64,000 nt of DNA from Gammaproteobacteria bacterium (GTDB lineage: Bacteria > Pseudomonadota > Gammaproteobacteria > Competibacterales > Competibacteraceae), in assembly GCA_020846135.1 (NCBI GenBank), contig JADLEK010000030.1, forward strand, positions 1-64,000, given 5' to 3'. Position numbers and translations under genes: made by a program. Below the pieces are notes generated by a model. It worked only from the letters and a program-made list of their open reading frames with translations. It did not search any database and had not been told where the DNA came from. Shown here one piece after another: positions 25,748-35,040 of this stretch. The stretch's first letter is position 1, and each line of letters begins with the position of its first letter.

Positions 25748-27807
25748 CAACGGCGGTCGGTATCATCATCGCGTTGCTCTGCGCCGTTGGCGCACTCATC
25801 TACGGCGTCCAGTCGATCAAATGGATCCTGGCCAAGGATGCCGGCAATGCCCGGATGCAGGAAATCGCCGCCGCTATCCAGGAAGGCGCCCGCGCTTACC
25901 TGAATCGGCAGTACACCACCATCGCGATCGTCGGCGTCATCGTCGGCGCAGTGATCCTGTTTGCGCTGGGTACCGCTTCCGCAGTCGGTTTCGCGATTGG
26001 CGCGATCAGCTCCGGGGCCGCCGGCTATATCGGCATGTATGTTTCGGTGCGCGCCAATGTTCGCACCGCCCAGGCGGCTCATGATGGGCTGAATGCGGCG
26101 CTGGAAGTGGCGTTCCGGGGCGGCGCGATCACCGGAATGCTGGTGGTTGGCCTCGGCCTGCTGGGCGTCGCTGGCTACTACGCGCTGCTGTACATTGCTA
26201 CCGGCGCTGCTCCCGATCTCGGTCCGCTGGTCGGGCTGGCGTTTGGCAGCTCGCTGATCTCGATTTTCGCCCGGCTCGGCGGCGGCATCTTCACCAAGGG
26301 CGCGGATGTGGGCGCGGATCTGGTCGGCAAGGTCGAGGCCGGTATTCCCGAAGACGATCCGCGCAATCCGGCGGTGATCGCGGACAACGTCGGCGACAAT
26401 GTCGGCGACTGCGCCGGGATGGCCGCTGACCTGTTTGAAACCTACGCCGTCACCATCATCGCCACCATGCTGGTCGGCAGTCTGAGCATGAAAGTGTTCC
26501 TCACAGCCGATCTGGTGCAGAACGCCATCATCCTGCCGCTGGTCATGGGCGGCGTGTCGATCATCGCCTCGATCGTTGGCTGTGGCTTCGTCAAGGCGCG
26601 TGAAGGCGAGAAGGTGATGAACGCCCTGTACCGTGGATTAGGCGTGGCCGGAGCGATTTCCGCCGCCGCCTTCCTGCCGGTCATCGGGATTCTGATGGGC
26701 AACGAACATCTCTGGGGTCTCTGGGGTTCGGCGCTGGTCGGACTGGTTCTGACCGCGGCGATGGTCGTCGTCACCGAGTACTACACCGCGACTGAATTCA
26801 GTCCGGTGCAAAAGCTGGCCGAAGCCTGCACCACCGGTCACGCCACCAACATCATCGCCGGGCTGGCGGTATCGATGAAAGCCACCGCACTGCCGGTGCT
26901 GGCGGTGTGCCTGAGCATCGGTCTGGCCCACCACTGGGCGGGGTTGTATGGCATCGCCATTGCGGCGACCTCCATGTTGTCCATGGCCGGGATTATCGTC
27001 GCCCTCGATGCTTATGGGCCGATTACCGACAACGCTGGCGGCATTGCCGAAATGGCTGAGATGGACGAGAAGATTCGCGGCATCACTGACCCGCTGGATG
27101 CGGTGGGCAACACCACCAAGGCCGTCACCAAGGGTTACGCGATTGGCTCGGCGGCGCTGGCGGCATTGGTGCTGTTTGCCGATTTTGAACACAAGCTGGA
27201 TCTGGCCCATATCAATGTTGATTTTTCGCTGACCGATCCGGTGGTGATTATCGGCCTGTTCATCGGCGGGATGATCCCGTTTCTGTTCGGCGCGATGGCG
27301 ATGGAAGCGGTCGGCCGGGCTGCCAGCAGCGTGGTGATCGAGGTGCGCCGCCAGTTCCGGGAAATCCCCGGGATCATGGAAGGGACCACCAAGCCTGATT
27401 ATTCGCGGGCGGTTGATCTGCTGACCAAGTCGGCGATCAAGGAAATGATCATTCCCTCGCTGTTGCCGGTGCTGACCCCCATCGTGGTGGCGTTCGGCAT
27501 GGCCTGGCTGATGGGTCCCGAAGCGGGGCCGAAGGCGCTGGGCGGGTTGCTGATGGGCACCATCGTCACCGGGCTGTTCGTGGCGATTTCGATGACGGCC
27601 GGCGGTGGCGCTTGGGATAACGCCAAGAAGTATATTGAGGATGGCAACTTCGGCGGCAAAGGTTCCGAGGCCCACAAGGCGGCGGTGACCGGCGACACCG
27701 TCGGCGATCCCTACAAGGATACCGCTGGCCCGGCAGTCAACCCGCTGATCAAGATCATCAATATTGTCGCCCTGATGATCGTGCCGCTGCTAGTGACCAT
27801 GAATTAG
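25744..27807 (+). CDS. hppA: Membrane-bound ion-translocating pyrophosphatase
   Basis: A 687-residue integral membrane protein, about 16 helices. The PPi-binding signature [18 protein letters not shown] (about 188-205) and [19 protein letters not shown] (about 212-230) bind Mg-PPi. Near residue 458 the sequence is [10 protein letters not shown]; a Lys in this position marks the K+-independent proton-pumping subgroup, while K+-dependent members have Ala. The late segment [13 protein letters not shown] and [18 protein letters not shown] are conserved. It converts PPi hydrolysis into proton export across the inner membrane. The stop is four bases before moaC. Confidence 0.96.
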   Translation: MTTAVGIIIALLCAVGALIYGVQSIKWILAKDAGNARMQEIAAAIQEGARAYLNRQYTTIAIVGVIVGAVILFALGTASAVGFAIGAISSGAAGYIGMYVSVRANVRTAQAAHDGLNAALEVAFRGGAITGMLVVGLGLLGVAGYYALLYIATGAAPDLGPLVGLAFGSSLISIFARLGGGIFTKGADVGADLVGKVEAGIPEDDPRNPAVIADNVGDNVGDCAGMAADLFETYAVTIIATMLVGSLSMKVFLTADLVQNAIILPLVMGGVSIIASIVGCGFVKAREGEKVMNALYRGLGVAGAISAAAFLPVIGILMGNEHLWGLWGSALVGLVLTAAMVVVTEYYTATEFSPVQKLAEACTTGHATNIIAGLAVSMKATALPVLAVCLSIGLAHHWAGLYGIAIAATSMLSMAGIIVALDAYGPITDNAGGIAEMAEMDEKIRGITDPLDAVGNTTKAVTKGYAIGSAALAALVLFADFEHKLDLAHINVDFSLTDPVVIIGLFIGGMIPFLFGAMAMEAVGRAASSVVIEVRRQFREIPGIMEGTTKPDYSRAVDLLTKSAIKEMIIPSLLPVLTPIVVAFGMAWLMGPEAGPKALGGLLMGTIVTGLFVAISMTAGGGAWDNAKKYIEDGNFGGKGSEAHKAAVTGDTVGDPYKDTAGPAVNPLIKIINIVALMIVPLLVTMN

Positions 27808-27811
27808 AGCC

Positions 27812-28288
27812 GTGGCTGAACTGAGTCATTTCAACGCCGCCGGCGAGGCCCACATGGTGGATGTTGGCGGCAAGGACGCCACTCGCCGGCGCGCGGTTGC
27901 TGAAGGCTGGATCGTCATGCAGTCGGCCACGCTCGAACAGATCGTGGCCGGTTTGCATTCCAAGGGCGATGTCATGGGCGTAGCGCGACTGGCCGGGATC
28001 ATGGGGGCCAAGCGCACTGCCGATCTGATTCCGCTCTGTCATCCACTGGCCTTGACCCGGGTGGTGGTCGATCTGGAGCCGGTCGCGGACCGTAGCGCGG
28101 TGCGCTGTCAGGCGACCATCGAAACCTGTAGCCGTACCGGAGTGGAAATGGAAGCGCTGACTGCGGTACACATCGCGCTGCTGACCGTCTACGACATGTG
28201 CAAGGCGGTGGATCGAGGCATGACCATGACCGACATTCGGCTGCTGGAGAAGGTGGGCGGCAAATCGGGATTGTGGCGGCCGGAATGA
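27812..28288 (+). CDS. moaC: Cyclic pyranopterin monophosphate synthase MoaC
   Basis: A 158-residue enzyme of molybdenum cofactor synthesis, acting after MoaA. Conserved segments are [18 protein letters not shown] (about 15-32), [17 protein letters not shown] (about 65-81) and [20 protein letters not shown] (about 110-129); the last includes active-site Glu and Asp residues. It starts with GTG at 27812, four bases after hppA, and overlaps rnd by ATGA. No other Mo-cofactor gene is in the window. Confidence 0.94.
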   Translation: MAELSHFNAAGEAHMVDVGGKDATRRRAVAEGWIVMQSATLEQIVAGLHSKGDVMGVARLAGIMGAKRTADLIPLCHPLALTRVVVDLEPVADRSAVRCQATIETCSRTGVEMEALTAVHIALLTVYDMCKAVDRGMTMTDIRLLEKVGGKSGLWRPE

Positions 28289-29220
28289 GCGCCCCGCTTT
28301 ATATTGCTGACCAACCGGCCTTGGCTGATTTTTGCGCCGGCCTGCGCGGCGCAGACTGGCTGGCGCTCGATACTGAATTCATTCGTGAACGCACTTATTA
28401 CCCCCAGCTCTGCCTGATCCAGATCGCCAGCGCGGATCGCATCGCCTGTATCGATCCGCTGGCGCTGCCATCTCTCGAGCCGTTGCTGGAGCGGCTGTAC
28501 GACCCGGCGACGACCAAAATCCTGCACTCGGCGTCCCAGGACCTGGAGATTTTTTTCCACCTGCGCGGTGCAGTCCCAACCCCAATTTTCGATACCCAGC
28601 GGGCGGCGCTGGCGCTAGAGCAGGGCAAGCAGATCGGGTATGCGGCGCTGGTGCAGCAACTGCTCGGCGTTGATCTGGCCAAAACGCACACCCGCGCCGA
28701 CTGGCGACGGCGACCACTCCTCCCGGAATGGCTGGTTTATGCGGCTGACGATGTGCGTTATCTGCCCGAACTGTATCAACGGCAGCGGGCGGCGCTGGAG
28801 GAATGCGGTGGGCTGGCAGCGCTGGTCGAGGATTGCGCGGCGTTGGCCGATGCTGAACATTATCGCCCGCAGCCTTGGGCGGTATGGCAGCGAGTCCGGG
28901 AACAGCAGCGGTTACGCGGCGTCCAGCGGGCGGTTTTGCAGGAAGTTGCGGCCTGGCGCGAGGAGCAGGCCATCGCCCATGATCGGCCCCGGCGCTGGAT
29001 TCTGGATGACGCCGCTCTGATCGAACTCGCCCGGCGCTTGCCGGAAACCCTGGCGGATCTGCAGCAGATTCCTGGCTTGCCGGCTACGACCTTGCGCCGC
29101 CACGGTGAAATCCTGCTGGCCCGGATCGCCACCGCCTGCGCCAAACCGCCGGGATGCTGGCCAATGCCGGCCAGTCGCCCGCCCCTGTCGGCGGCGGCAA
29201 GGCCGGAAGTTCGGTTGTAG
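28285..29220 (+). CDS. rnd: Ribonuclease D, C-terminally truncated
   Basis: A 311-residue protein versus about 370-380 for full-length RNase D. The DEDD 3'-5' exonuclease domain is complete: [20 protein letters not shown] (about 26-45), [13 protein letters not shown] (about 77-89) and [15 protein letters not shown] (about 151-165). The first HRDC domain follows ([19 protein letters not shown]). The second HRDC is missing: the frame ends after [13 protein letters not shown], close to a repetitive unit and an IS4-type remnant. The catalytic part should function in 3' trimming of tRNA precursors. Confidence 0.88.
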   Translation: MSAPLYIADQPALADFCAGLRGADWLALDTEFIRERTYYPQLCLIQIASADRIACIDPLALPSLEPLLERLYDPATTKILHSASQDLEIFFHLRGAVPTPIFDTQRAALALEQGKQIGYAALVQQLLGVDLAKTHTRADWRRRPLLPEWLVYAADDVRYLPELYQRQRAALEECGGLAALVEDCAALADAEHYRPQPWAVWQRVREQQRLRGVQRAVLQEVAAWREEQAIAHDRPRRWILDDAALIELARRLPETLADLQQIPGLPATTLRRHGEILLARIATACAKPPGCWPMPASRPPLSAAARPEVRL

Positions 29221-29282
29221 CATGGGTTTCCAGTCCGTGTCTCAGCGTTATCTGTTGTCATCGAAAAGGTTTGGCCATTCAT

Positions 29283-29332
29283 GGTAGAGCAGGCGTCCCA
29301 CCTGCTTAGACCGGCCAGAGGCCGGTTCTACC
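29283..29332. repeat. 50-bp REP-like palindromic unit
   Basis: The unit is bounded by GGTAGA and TCTACC and holds two hairpins: GCAGG...CCTGC at 29289-29305 and ACCGGCC-AGA-GGCCGGT at 29310-29326. It lies between the truncated rnd and the transposase remnant. Confidence 0.6.
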
Positions 29333-29786
29333 GGGAGGTTTCCGGGCACTTGCCGCTGGCTCAGGCGGTGGAAGCCCGGCGGCGGGCGCGGGCGACCGCC
29401 GGCCGCCAAAAAAAGGCCGTCAGCCTCAGGCCCGGACTCTAGCCTTCGCCGAATGGGGGTTGATCTGGACCACGTTGCCGCCCGAGGTCTTGTCCACGAC
29501 CACGATCATGGCGCTCTATCGGGTCCGCTGGCAAATCGAACTGGTGTTCAAGCGGTTGAAAAGCATCTTGAACATGGATTGCCTCCGGGCCAGGAAAGAC
29601 AGCCCCCTAGCCGAGGTCTATCTCCACGGCAAGTTGCTCTATGCCTGGATCGTCGAAAAACGGCTGTGCCGGCGCTGTGGTCGCGACTGGAATCGGCTGG
29701 ATCAGCTCCGTTACGCCACCCCTTGGCGAATTTGGACCCTGTTACAACGGGAGCTGACCAGCGCGATTCACGGTGCCCGGCACTAG
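29333..29786 (+). pseudogene. IS4-family transposase remnant (C-terminal part, frameshifted)
   Basis: One frame reads LPLAQAVEARRRARATAGRQ up to an A7 run at 29408-29414, then stops. A second frame continues with TLAFAEWGLIWTTLPPEVLS, MALYRVRWQIELVFKRLKS (the Y-R-E-K signature of IS4-type DDE transposases, with the catalytic Glu) and ends SAIHGARH. The N-terminal half with the first two Asp residues is absent. The two frames meet near the A run, so one frameshift plus 5' loss explain the remains. Confidence 0.78.
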
Positions 29787-29795
29787 AATTTATCG

Positions 29796-30217
29796 CCTCA
29801 GTTCCGGGCCATCACTCGCTGCACGATGAGCGGCACAAATTGCTCATAGACGCCGCGCTTTGCTCATAGACGCCGCGCTGAATCGTGCCCAACGTGGCTT
29901 CGAGAGTAGGGACCGTTGCGGTCGGCGATAACTGCAAGTGTTCGTCCACTGTGGTGCGATCTTCCAGCCAAAGCCATAAGGCCTCGCGGGCCGGTTCCGG
30001 AAATACCGCCAATAACTCATCACCGCGGGCCAATGAAATCGAAGGAAATGGCGTAATCCTGACCCGGTTCTTCGATGCTGAGAGTGACGGTGACGGTGCG
30101 TAAGGCCGGGCGGGTAATATGGTCAATCGGCAAGTCGAAAAAGACTAGCCGGGTGCCGGGCTGAACGCCTCGACTGAGCAGAAACAAGCCATAGTCGGGA
30201 AGAAATTGGGAGGTCAT
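29796..30217 (-). pseudogene. Unidentified gene disrupted by a frameshift and a 20-bp duplication
   Basis: From ATG 30217 one frame gives MTSQFLPDYGLFLLSRGVQP onward to QDYAISFDFI and stops soon after. A second frame, starting around 30050, continues ARGDELLAVFPEPAREALWL to IQRGVYEQ. There a 20-bp tandem duplication (29840-29859 and 29860-29879) shifts the frame again; without it the reading would go on as FVPLIVQRVMARN and stop at 29796. The reconstructed protein has about 135 residues. I do not recognise the family. Confidence 0.6.
29840..29879. repeat. 20-bp exact tandem duplication
   Basis: TTGCTCATAGACGCCGCGCT occurs twice head to tail. Twenty bases is not a multiple of three, so it breaks the minus-strand frame described for 29796-30217. 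Confidence 0.95.
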
Positions 30218-30866
30218 GGCAGAGAGTTATCCGGAGCTTTAACGTTTTCCTTGCTAAAATAGCTGGAAACATTCGTTGCGAATCATATTCAACGCTAAAA
30301 ATCTCAAAGCCAGCTTCCTCTAGCTGGGTTTTCGTTGTCGTTTCGGTTCGCACACATTGCCATTTAACAGGAAGCACATCAGTAAATAAGAATTCCTGAA
30401 AGCTAAATCATCAGCATTCTTTGGAATCCAGGTTGAGGATGGAGTGATAAAGCTCATCACTAAAAACCACTTCCTCCTCAGGTTTGCAGAGAATCTCTTG
30501 TAGAGATTCGTACATTTTTGATCATCCTGAACGTAGATATTTAATCCATTACTGGTTATAAAATCCCATCGCTCATTAACCTCAAGTTCCCACGCATCAT
30601 AACAAAGTCTGCGGCAGCGTATCCGCCGCCGTTACGCGGTAGCGTTACTCCATGAATTGAACGAAATCCAGCACTTCACGCGGTCGATTTTCCATCGAGT
30701 GGATTCAGGGCGCATTCACCCGGCGGGCGGGATACTTTGTTACAAACCTGCGGGGTGGTCAGTGGGTCTTGATGACGGCGCTGCTGCTGCTAACATCTTC
30801 CATGTTAGTTACCGCCGTCATCCCTTATCGCCTCTAACGGGCACTCATTCATCTTGGAGAACGCTC
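30218..30866. other. Region with decayed coding sequence and no intact gene
   Basis: On the minus strand, fragments look protein-like in different frames: CYDAWELEVNERWDFITSN and later residues around 30480-30600, MYESLQEILCKPEEEVVFSD at about 30520, and KTQLEEAGFEIFSVEYDSQR at about 30270-30330. They do not join into one frame, and no good start is seen. This may be one or two decayed genes related to the neighbouring pseudogene. From 30620 to 30866 only the upstream region of the next gene is seen. Confidence 0.4.
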
Positions 30867-31220
30867 ATGCGGACGCCCTTCAAACTTACGCTTCTGGCGG
30901 CAACGCTCGGTTTGGCGACGGTAGCCTGTGCGCCGCCTCCGCCCGGCGCTCCCCCCAACTACTACACCACCGGCAACGCGCTGATGGGCGCAGCGGCCGG
31001 TGCCGCCATTGGCCACGCGATTGATCCGACCGGCGGGGCGGTCACCGGCGCGCTGGGCGGGGCGCTGATCGGCGGAGCCATTGGCAATCAGATGGATTAC
31101 CAGAACCAGCAGCTCATGTACTACGAGCAGCAGTCGCCACAGCCGCGCCGCTACTATGACGACGACGGTTACTACAACCGCCCACCGCCCGGCTACTACA
31201 ACAACTCACCGCCATACTGA
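30867..31220 (+). CDS. Glycine-zipper outer-membrane lipoprotein-like protein
   Basis: A 117-residue protein with a signal sequence and possible lipidation Cys at about residue 21 (LATVAC, a loose lipobox). The middle has glycine-zipper repeats: GNALMGAAAGAAIGHAI and GALGGALIGGAIGN. The C-terminus is rich in Tyr, Pro and Gln. Similar small proteins sit in the outer membrane or envelope; specific function is unknown. ATG 30867 follows TTGGAGAACGCTC. Confidence 0.7.
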   Translation: MRTPFKLTLLAATLGLATVACAPPPPGAPPNYYTTGNALMGAAAGAAIGHAIDPTGGAVTGALGGALIGGAIGNQMDYQNQQLMYYEQQSPQPRRYYDDDGYYNRPPPGYYNNSPPY

Positions 31221-31228
31221 AGACGCGG

Positions 31229-32374
31229 TTATTCTGGCAGGTTCAATACTCTCACCGTCTGCTTCCGCAGGTTGGCCTGAAAGTTGTAGAGCCGCGCCAG
31301 GAAGCTGTCGGTGACCTCGTGACCACGCACGCTCAACAAAGCCCCGGCTGCGGTGCGGATATCTTCGGCCAGCACCATCCCCGGTTTCAGCGTCAGAATT
31401 GAAATTTCCTTGATCGCATTGCGATGCGCCGTATTCGGGTTGCGGATGGCAATAAAAGCGTCCAGCACGGTCGGATCGTACCGCCCAGTCCGGGTCCGCA
31501 GGATGTTGAGCGTGGTCTCCGCCGCGTAACCGTGGTTAATCAGCGTATCGAAATCACTGGCGAGGCGCAGAAGGTGGCCACCGAGGCGTGGTAAATCCGG
31601 CGCTTTTGGATCAAACTGACAGGCTCGATCCTGGTTGTTCAGGATGGCGATCACCTCCTCCAGTCGGGGAATGCCGCCGAGCAACTGAAAGGTCATGGCA
31701 GGTAAGCGTTCCACCATAACTTGTTCCTTTTCGCTGAGAATCCCGCCTTGATACAGCTTGTCCAGCGTGTCCGGCGGCAGGGTGATGCAGCTCAATTGCG
31801 ACAGCATCGCCGCTACGTCCAGTTGCCACCAGTCCTGTTGAATGCCTAATTGTTTAGCCAGGTCGGTCGCATGACGGCGGATGCGGTTGGCGCGGCCAAA
31901 TGCAGCCGGGTTGGCCAGCGACAGAATGTCGGTCAGCGTCTTAATCACCCCGCGCAGCGTTTGTTCCAGCAGCACCCGTTCCGCCGTGATCAGCCGATAC
32001 TGTTGGGTAGCGGCGTCAAAAGCGGCCAGCAGGATTTTGGGCGGACAGGGCTTGGTCAGAAAGCGGAAGATTTGGCCTTCATTGACCGCCGCGATGGCCG
32101 ATTCGATGTCAGCTTGCCCGGTCAACAGCATCCGCACCGTATCCGGCGTTCGTTGCCGCACCTGGCTGAGGAACGCCGCACCGTCCATTCCCGGCATCCG
32201 CATATCCGACAGCACCAGCGCAAACGGCGCTGCACTGCGCTGGATCGCCTCCAGACCCTCAAGGCCACTGGCGGCAGTCCGCACCTCATAAGCGCGGCGC
32301 AGGTGGAGTTGCAGTCCCTCCAGCACCCGGGGTTCGTCATCCACGCATAGCACCCGCGGGCGCTCCTCGTTCAC
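31229..32374 (-). CDS. Response regulator with degenerate HD-GYP-like output domain
   Basis: A 381-residue protein. The receiver domain covers about 1-120: VLCVDDEPRVLEGL, phospho-acceptor Asp in LVLSDMRMPGMDG, and LTKP with the conserved Lys. After a helical linker, the remainder follows an HD-GYP outline (RRHATDLAKQLGI, ILSEKEQVMVERLP, YDPTVLDAFIAI) but the metal ligands are missing: the LHDIGK position reads LSQLSCI and the HHE position reads LNNQD. It therefore probably binds partners or nucleotides rather than hydrolysing cyclic-di-GMP. It is the last gene of the minus-strand signalling cluster. Confidence 0.8.
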   Translation of the reverse strand: MNEERPRVLCVDDEPRVLEGLQLHLRRAYEVRTAASGLEGLEAIQRSAAPFALVLSDMRMPGMDGAAFLSQVRQRTPDTVRMLLTGQADIESAIAAVNEGQIFRFLTKPCPPKILLAAFDAATQQYRLITAERVLLEQTLRGVIKTLTDILSLANPAAFGRANRIRRHATDLAKQLGIQQDWWQLDVAAMLSQLSCITLPPDTLDKLYQGGILSEKEQVMVERLPAMTFQLLGGIPRLEEVIAILNNQDRACQFDPKAPDLPRLGGHLLRLASDFDTLINHGYAAETTLNILRTRTGRYDPTVLDAFIAIRNPNTAHRNAIKEISILTLKPGMVLAEDIRTAAGALLSVRGHEVTDSFLARLYNFQANLRKQTVRVLNLPE

Positions 32375-32392
32375 GATGGCTTACTCCTTCGG

Positions 32393-33577
32393 TCATTGGG
32401 TTTGTTCGAGCGCCAGTTCGCGCCACTCGGCCAGTTGCTCCAGAGTAACGCCCAGCGATTCCAGATAGGCCGGATCAGGAGATTGGCCGCCCGGCAGATT
32501 CAGCGCGGTAGTTTCATGCACCAGCAGGTTGGCCAGATACACCGCCGCCAGCACGTCAAAGCTGCGCTGCGGGACACGCTGCGGCTGATGGTGGTTAGCG
32601 ACCGCTTCGATAATCGGATAAGGCAGGCCCCATAACCCGAGCAGATACGCGCCGATCTCGGCGTGCGATACCCCGAGGAGTTGATATTCGGCCTGATAGG
32701 GCGGGATTTGCTCCTGGGCGGCCTGGCGCAGCGCCTGCTCCAGTCGGTTGGACATCTCGGTCGCCAGGATCAGATAGCCAATATCGTGCAGCAGGCCGGC
32801 CATGAACGCATCATCCGCTTGGGCCTTGTCGCGGCACAGACGCTTGGCCAGCGCCGCCACCCGCAGGGCGTGTTCCTGCAACGCTTCCAGCGATAATCCG
32901 CGTAACGGCTCGATGCTCTGAAACACCTCGACGGTCAACGCCAGATTGCGCACCATGACGAAGCCGAGATAACGCACCGCTTCCTCCACATTGGCGATCC
33001 GCCGCGCCAGGCGGAAAAACGCCGAGTTGACCACCTGCAACAGCTTGGCGCAAATCGCCATGTCCTGTTTCAATAACCGGGCGATCTCATCGATCCCGGC
33101 TCGATCCTCGGCGAGCGCCTGCATCAGGGCGTGGTAGGTCTTGGGCGCTGACGGCAACTGGTTAATCCGGCCAATCATCTGGCGCAGGCTGCCGGTATCA
33201 TCATTGAGCAGATCCTGAACGCCACAGGCCCGCTCCACCACATTTTCCAGCTCCAGCGCATCGCAGGGCTTGCTCAGAAATTGATGTGCGACCGGCACCG
33301 CCTGCAAAGCCATTTTCAGCTCCATGTGCCCCGACAGGATAATCCGCACCGTCTTGGGATGATGATCCTTGGCATAGCGCAGCAATTGCGCGCCGTCCAC
33401 TCCGGGCATCCGCATATCGGACACCAGCACATCGAAGCTCTGGGTTTTGAGCAGTTCCAGCGCCGCCTCGCCGCCCACGGCAAAGCTCATGTCCCACTTG
33501 CGGCGGTTTTTGCGCAACAGGTTTTGCAAGCCCTCCAGAATGGGCGGCTCATCATCGACAAATAAAATGCGTTTCAT
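32393..33577 (-). CDS. Response regulator with HDOD domain
   Basis: A 394-residue protein. The receiver is at about 1-120 (ILFVDDEPPILEGLQ, LVSDMRMPGVDG with the phospho-Asp, FLSKPCD). The HDOD domain follows at about 135-335: INQLPSAPKTYHALMQAL, IARLLKQDMAICAKLLQVVN and AFMAGLLHDIGYLILATEM, then VSHAEIGAYLLGLWGLP. HDOD proteins act as non-enzymatic signalling scaffolds in Proteobacteria. It overlaps the upstream kinase gene by four bases. Confidence 0.9.
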   Translation of the reverse strand: MKRILFVDDEPPILEGLQNLLRKNRRKWDMSFAVGGEAALELLKTQSFDVLVSDMRMPGVDGAQLLRYAKDHHPKTVRIILSGHMELKMALQAVPVAHQFLSKPCDALELENVVERACGVQDLLNDDTGSLRQMIGRINQLPSAPKTYHALMQALAEDRAGIDEIARLLKQDMAICAKLLQVVNSAFFRLARRIANVEEAVRYLGFVMVRNLALTVEVFQSIEPLRGLSLEALQEHALRVAALAKRLCRDKAQADDAFMAGLLHDIGYLILATEMSNRLEQALRQAAQEQIPPYQAEYQLLGVSHAEIGAYLLGLWGLPYPIIEAVANHHQPQRVPQRSFDVLAAVYLANLLVHETTALNLPGGQSPDPAYLESLGVTLEQLAEWRELALEQTQ

Positions 33578-35040
33578 GGCGCACCGTCTCCGATTCGACC
33601 CCCGACCGGCAGGCGAATGTAAAACGTCGTACCTTGGCCAGTAACGCTGTCAAAAGTGAGCGTTCCTCGGTGCTTGTCCACCACAATTGAGCGGGCGATG
33701 GCTAATCCCTGTCCGGTGCCCTTGCCGACCGGTTTAGTGGTGAAAAACGGGTCGAAAATCCGGTCGCGAATGCTCTCAGGGACACCACTGCCGGTATCGG
33801 TGATCGTGATTTCGATCATGTCATCCAGATCGCGGGAACGTATGGTAATCAGGCCCTTGCCGCCGCCGTCGCCGACCACATCGCCAATGGCGTGGGCGGC
33901 GTTGACCACCAGATTGAGAAACACCTGATTCAGATCGCTGAGATAGCACAGCACTAGCGGCAATTCACCCAGGGCGGTTTCCAGATCAGCTACATATTTG
34001 TATTCATTGCGGGCCACGGTGCAGGTATTGAGCAGCGCCTTGTTGAGATCGGCGCTGCTCTGCTCACGCTGATCGGGATGGGCGAACTCCTTCATGGCCC
34101 GGACGATGCCCGCTACCCGTTCAACGCCCTCCTGAGTGCGGTCAAACGCCTGCGGCGCCTGGATGCGCACATACTCGAGATCCGCAGCGTCCTCCGCGTC
34201 CCGCATCCGGGTTTGCCAGACCGCCCCCTCCGGGGTCTGGCTGAACTCTCGCCAGACCTCCTGATAGAGTTCAAGCAGGACGTTCAAATCGTCGAACGCG
34301 CTCTTGAGAAAATGGACGCTGTCGCCGACGTACTGGATCGGGGTATTGATCTCGTGGGCGATGCCGGCGGCCAGTTGTCCGACCGCTTCCAGTTTTTGGG
34401 CCAGCCGCAGTTCCAGCTCCATTTTCTCACGCTGGCTGATTTCCTCGCGCAGCCTGGCGTTGGCTTCCTGCAACTCGCCGGTGCGCTGCTGCACCAGTTG
34501 ATCCAGTGCGTCCAGTTGCCCCTGCACCTGTTGATGCAGGATCCGTTTGCGACTCAGCGCCGCCGCGAGTTGGCTCATTTCGATGGGATCAAAGGGTTTC
34601 TTGAGAATCAGGAACTGATCGCCGCGACCCAGTCGGGCGATGATCTCGGTCCAGGAATAGTCGGCGTAGGCAGTGCAGATCACCGCCTGCAAGCCTGGAT
34701 CGGCCTGCCACAGATGCTCCAGAGTCTCCACGCCATCCCAGCCCGGCGGCATCCGCACATCAACAAAGGCGACGTGATACGGTCGGCCCTCGGCCAGCGC
34801 CTGCTCGACCAGCGCCAGGCCTTGCTGGCCCTGATAGGCCGAATCAATGCTAAAGATCGGGCGTGGCGGCACAACAGCGACCTCGCCAAACAATTCAGCT
34901 TCCAGCGCCTCCAGTTTACCGGCATCGCCGCGCACCGCGAAAATTTTGCGGATGTCGTCGTGAATAGCGCGGTTATCATCAATCACCAGCAGGCGATAGG
35001 ATGGAGCCGGCAGGGGTTGATTCAGCGCAGCTTGATTCAT
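33574..35040 (-). CDS. Hybrid response regulator / histidine kinase
   Basis: A 488-residue soluble protein. An N-terminal receiver (about 15-150; LLVIDDNRAIHDD, VAFVDVRMPPGWDG) is followed by a coiled coil (about 165-215, VQQRTGELQEANARLREE), an H-box with phospho-His (AAGIAHEINTPIQYVGD, about 228-244) and a HATPase domain (LNQVFLNLVVNAAHAIGD, DTGSGVPESIRDRIFDPFFT, GKGTGQGLAIARSIV). No membrane segment or DNA-binding domain is visible. It overlaps neighbouring genes on both sides by four bases, so expression is coupled. Confidence 0.92.
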   Translation of the reverse strand: MNQAALNQPLPAPSYRLLVIDDNRAIHDDIRKIFAVRGDAGKLEALEAELFGEVAVVPPRPIFSIDSAYQGQQGLALVEQALAEGRPYHVAFVDVRMPPGWDGVETLEHLWQADPGLQAVICTAYADYSWTEIIARLGRGDQFLILKKPFDPIEMSQLAAALSRKRILHQQVQGQLDALDQLVQQRTGELQEANARLREEISQREKMELELRLAQKLEAVGQLAAGIAHEINTPIQYVGDSVHFLKSAFDDLNVLLELYQEVWREFSQTPEGAVWQTRMRDAEDAADLEYVRIQAPQAFDRTQEGVERVAGIVRAMKEFAHPDQREQSSADLNKALLNTCTVARNEYKYVADLETALGELPLVLCYLSDLNQVFLNLVVNAAHAIGDVVGDGGGKGLITIRSRDLDDMIEITITDTGSGVPESIRDRIFDPFFTTKPVGKGTGQGLAIARSIVVDKHRGTLTFDSVTGQGTTFYIRLPVGGRIGDGAP

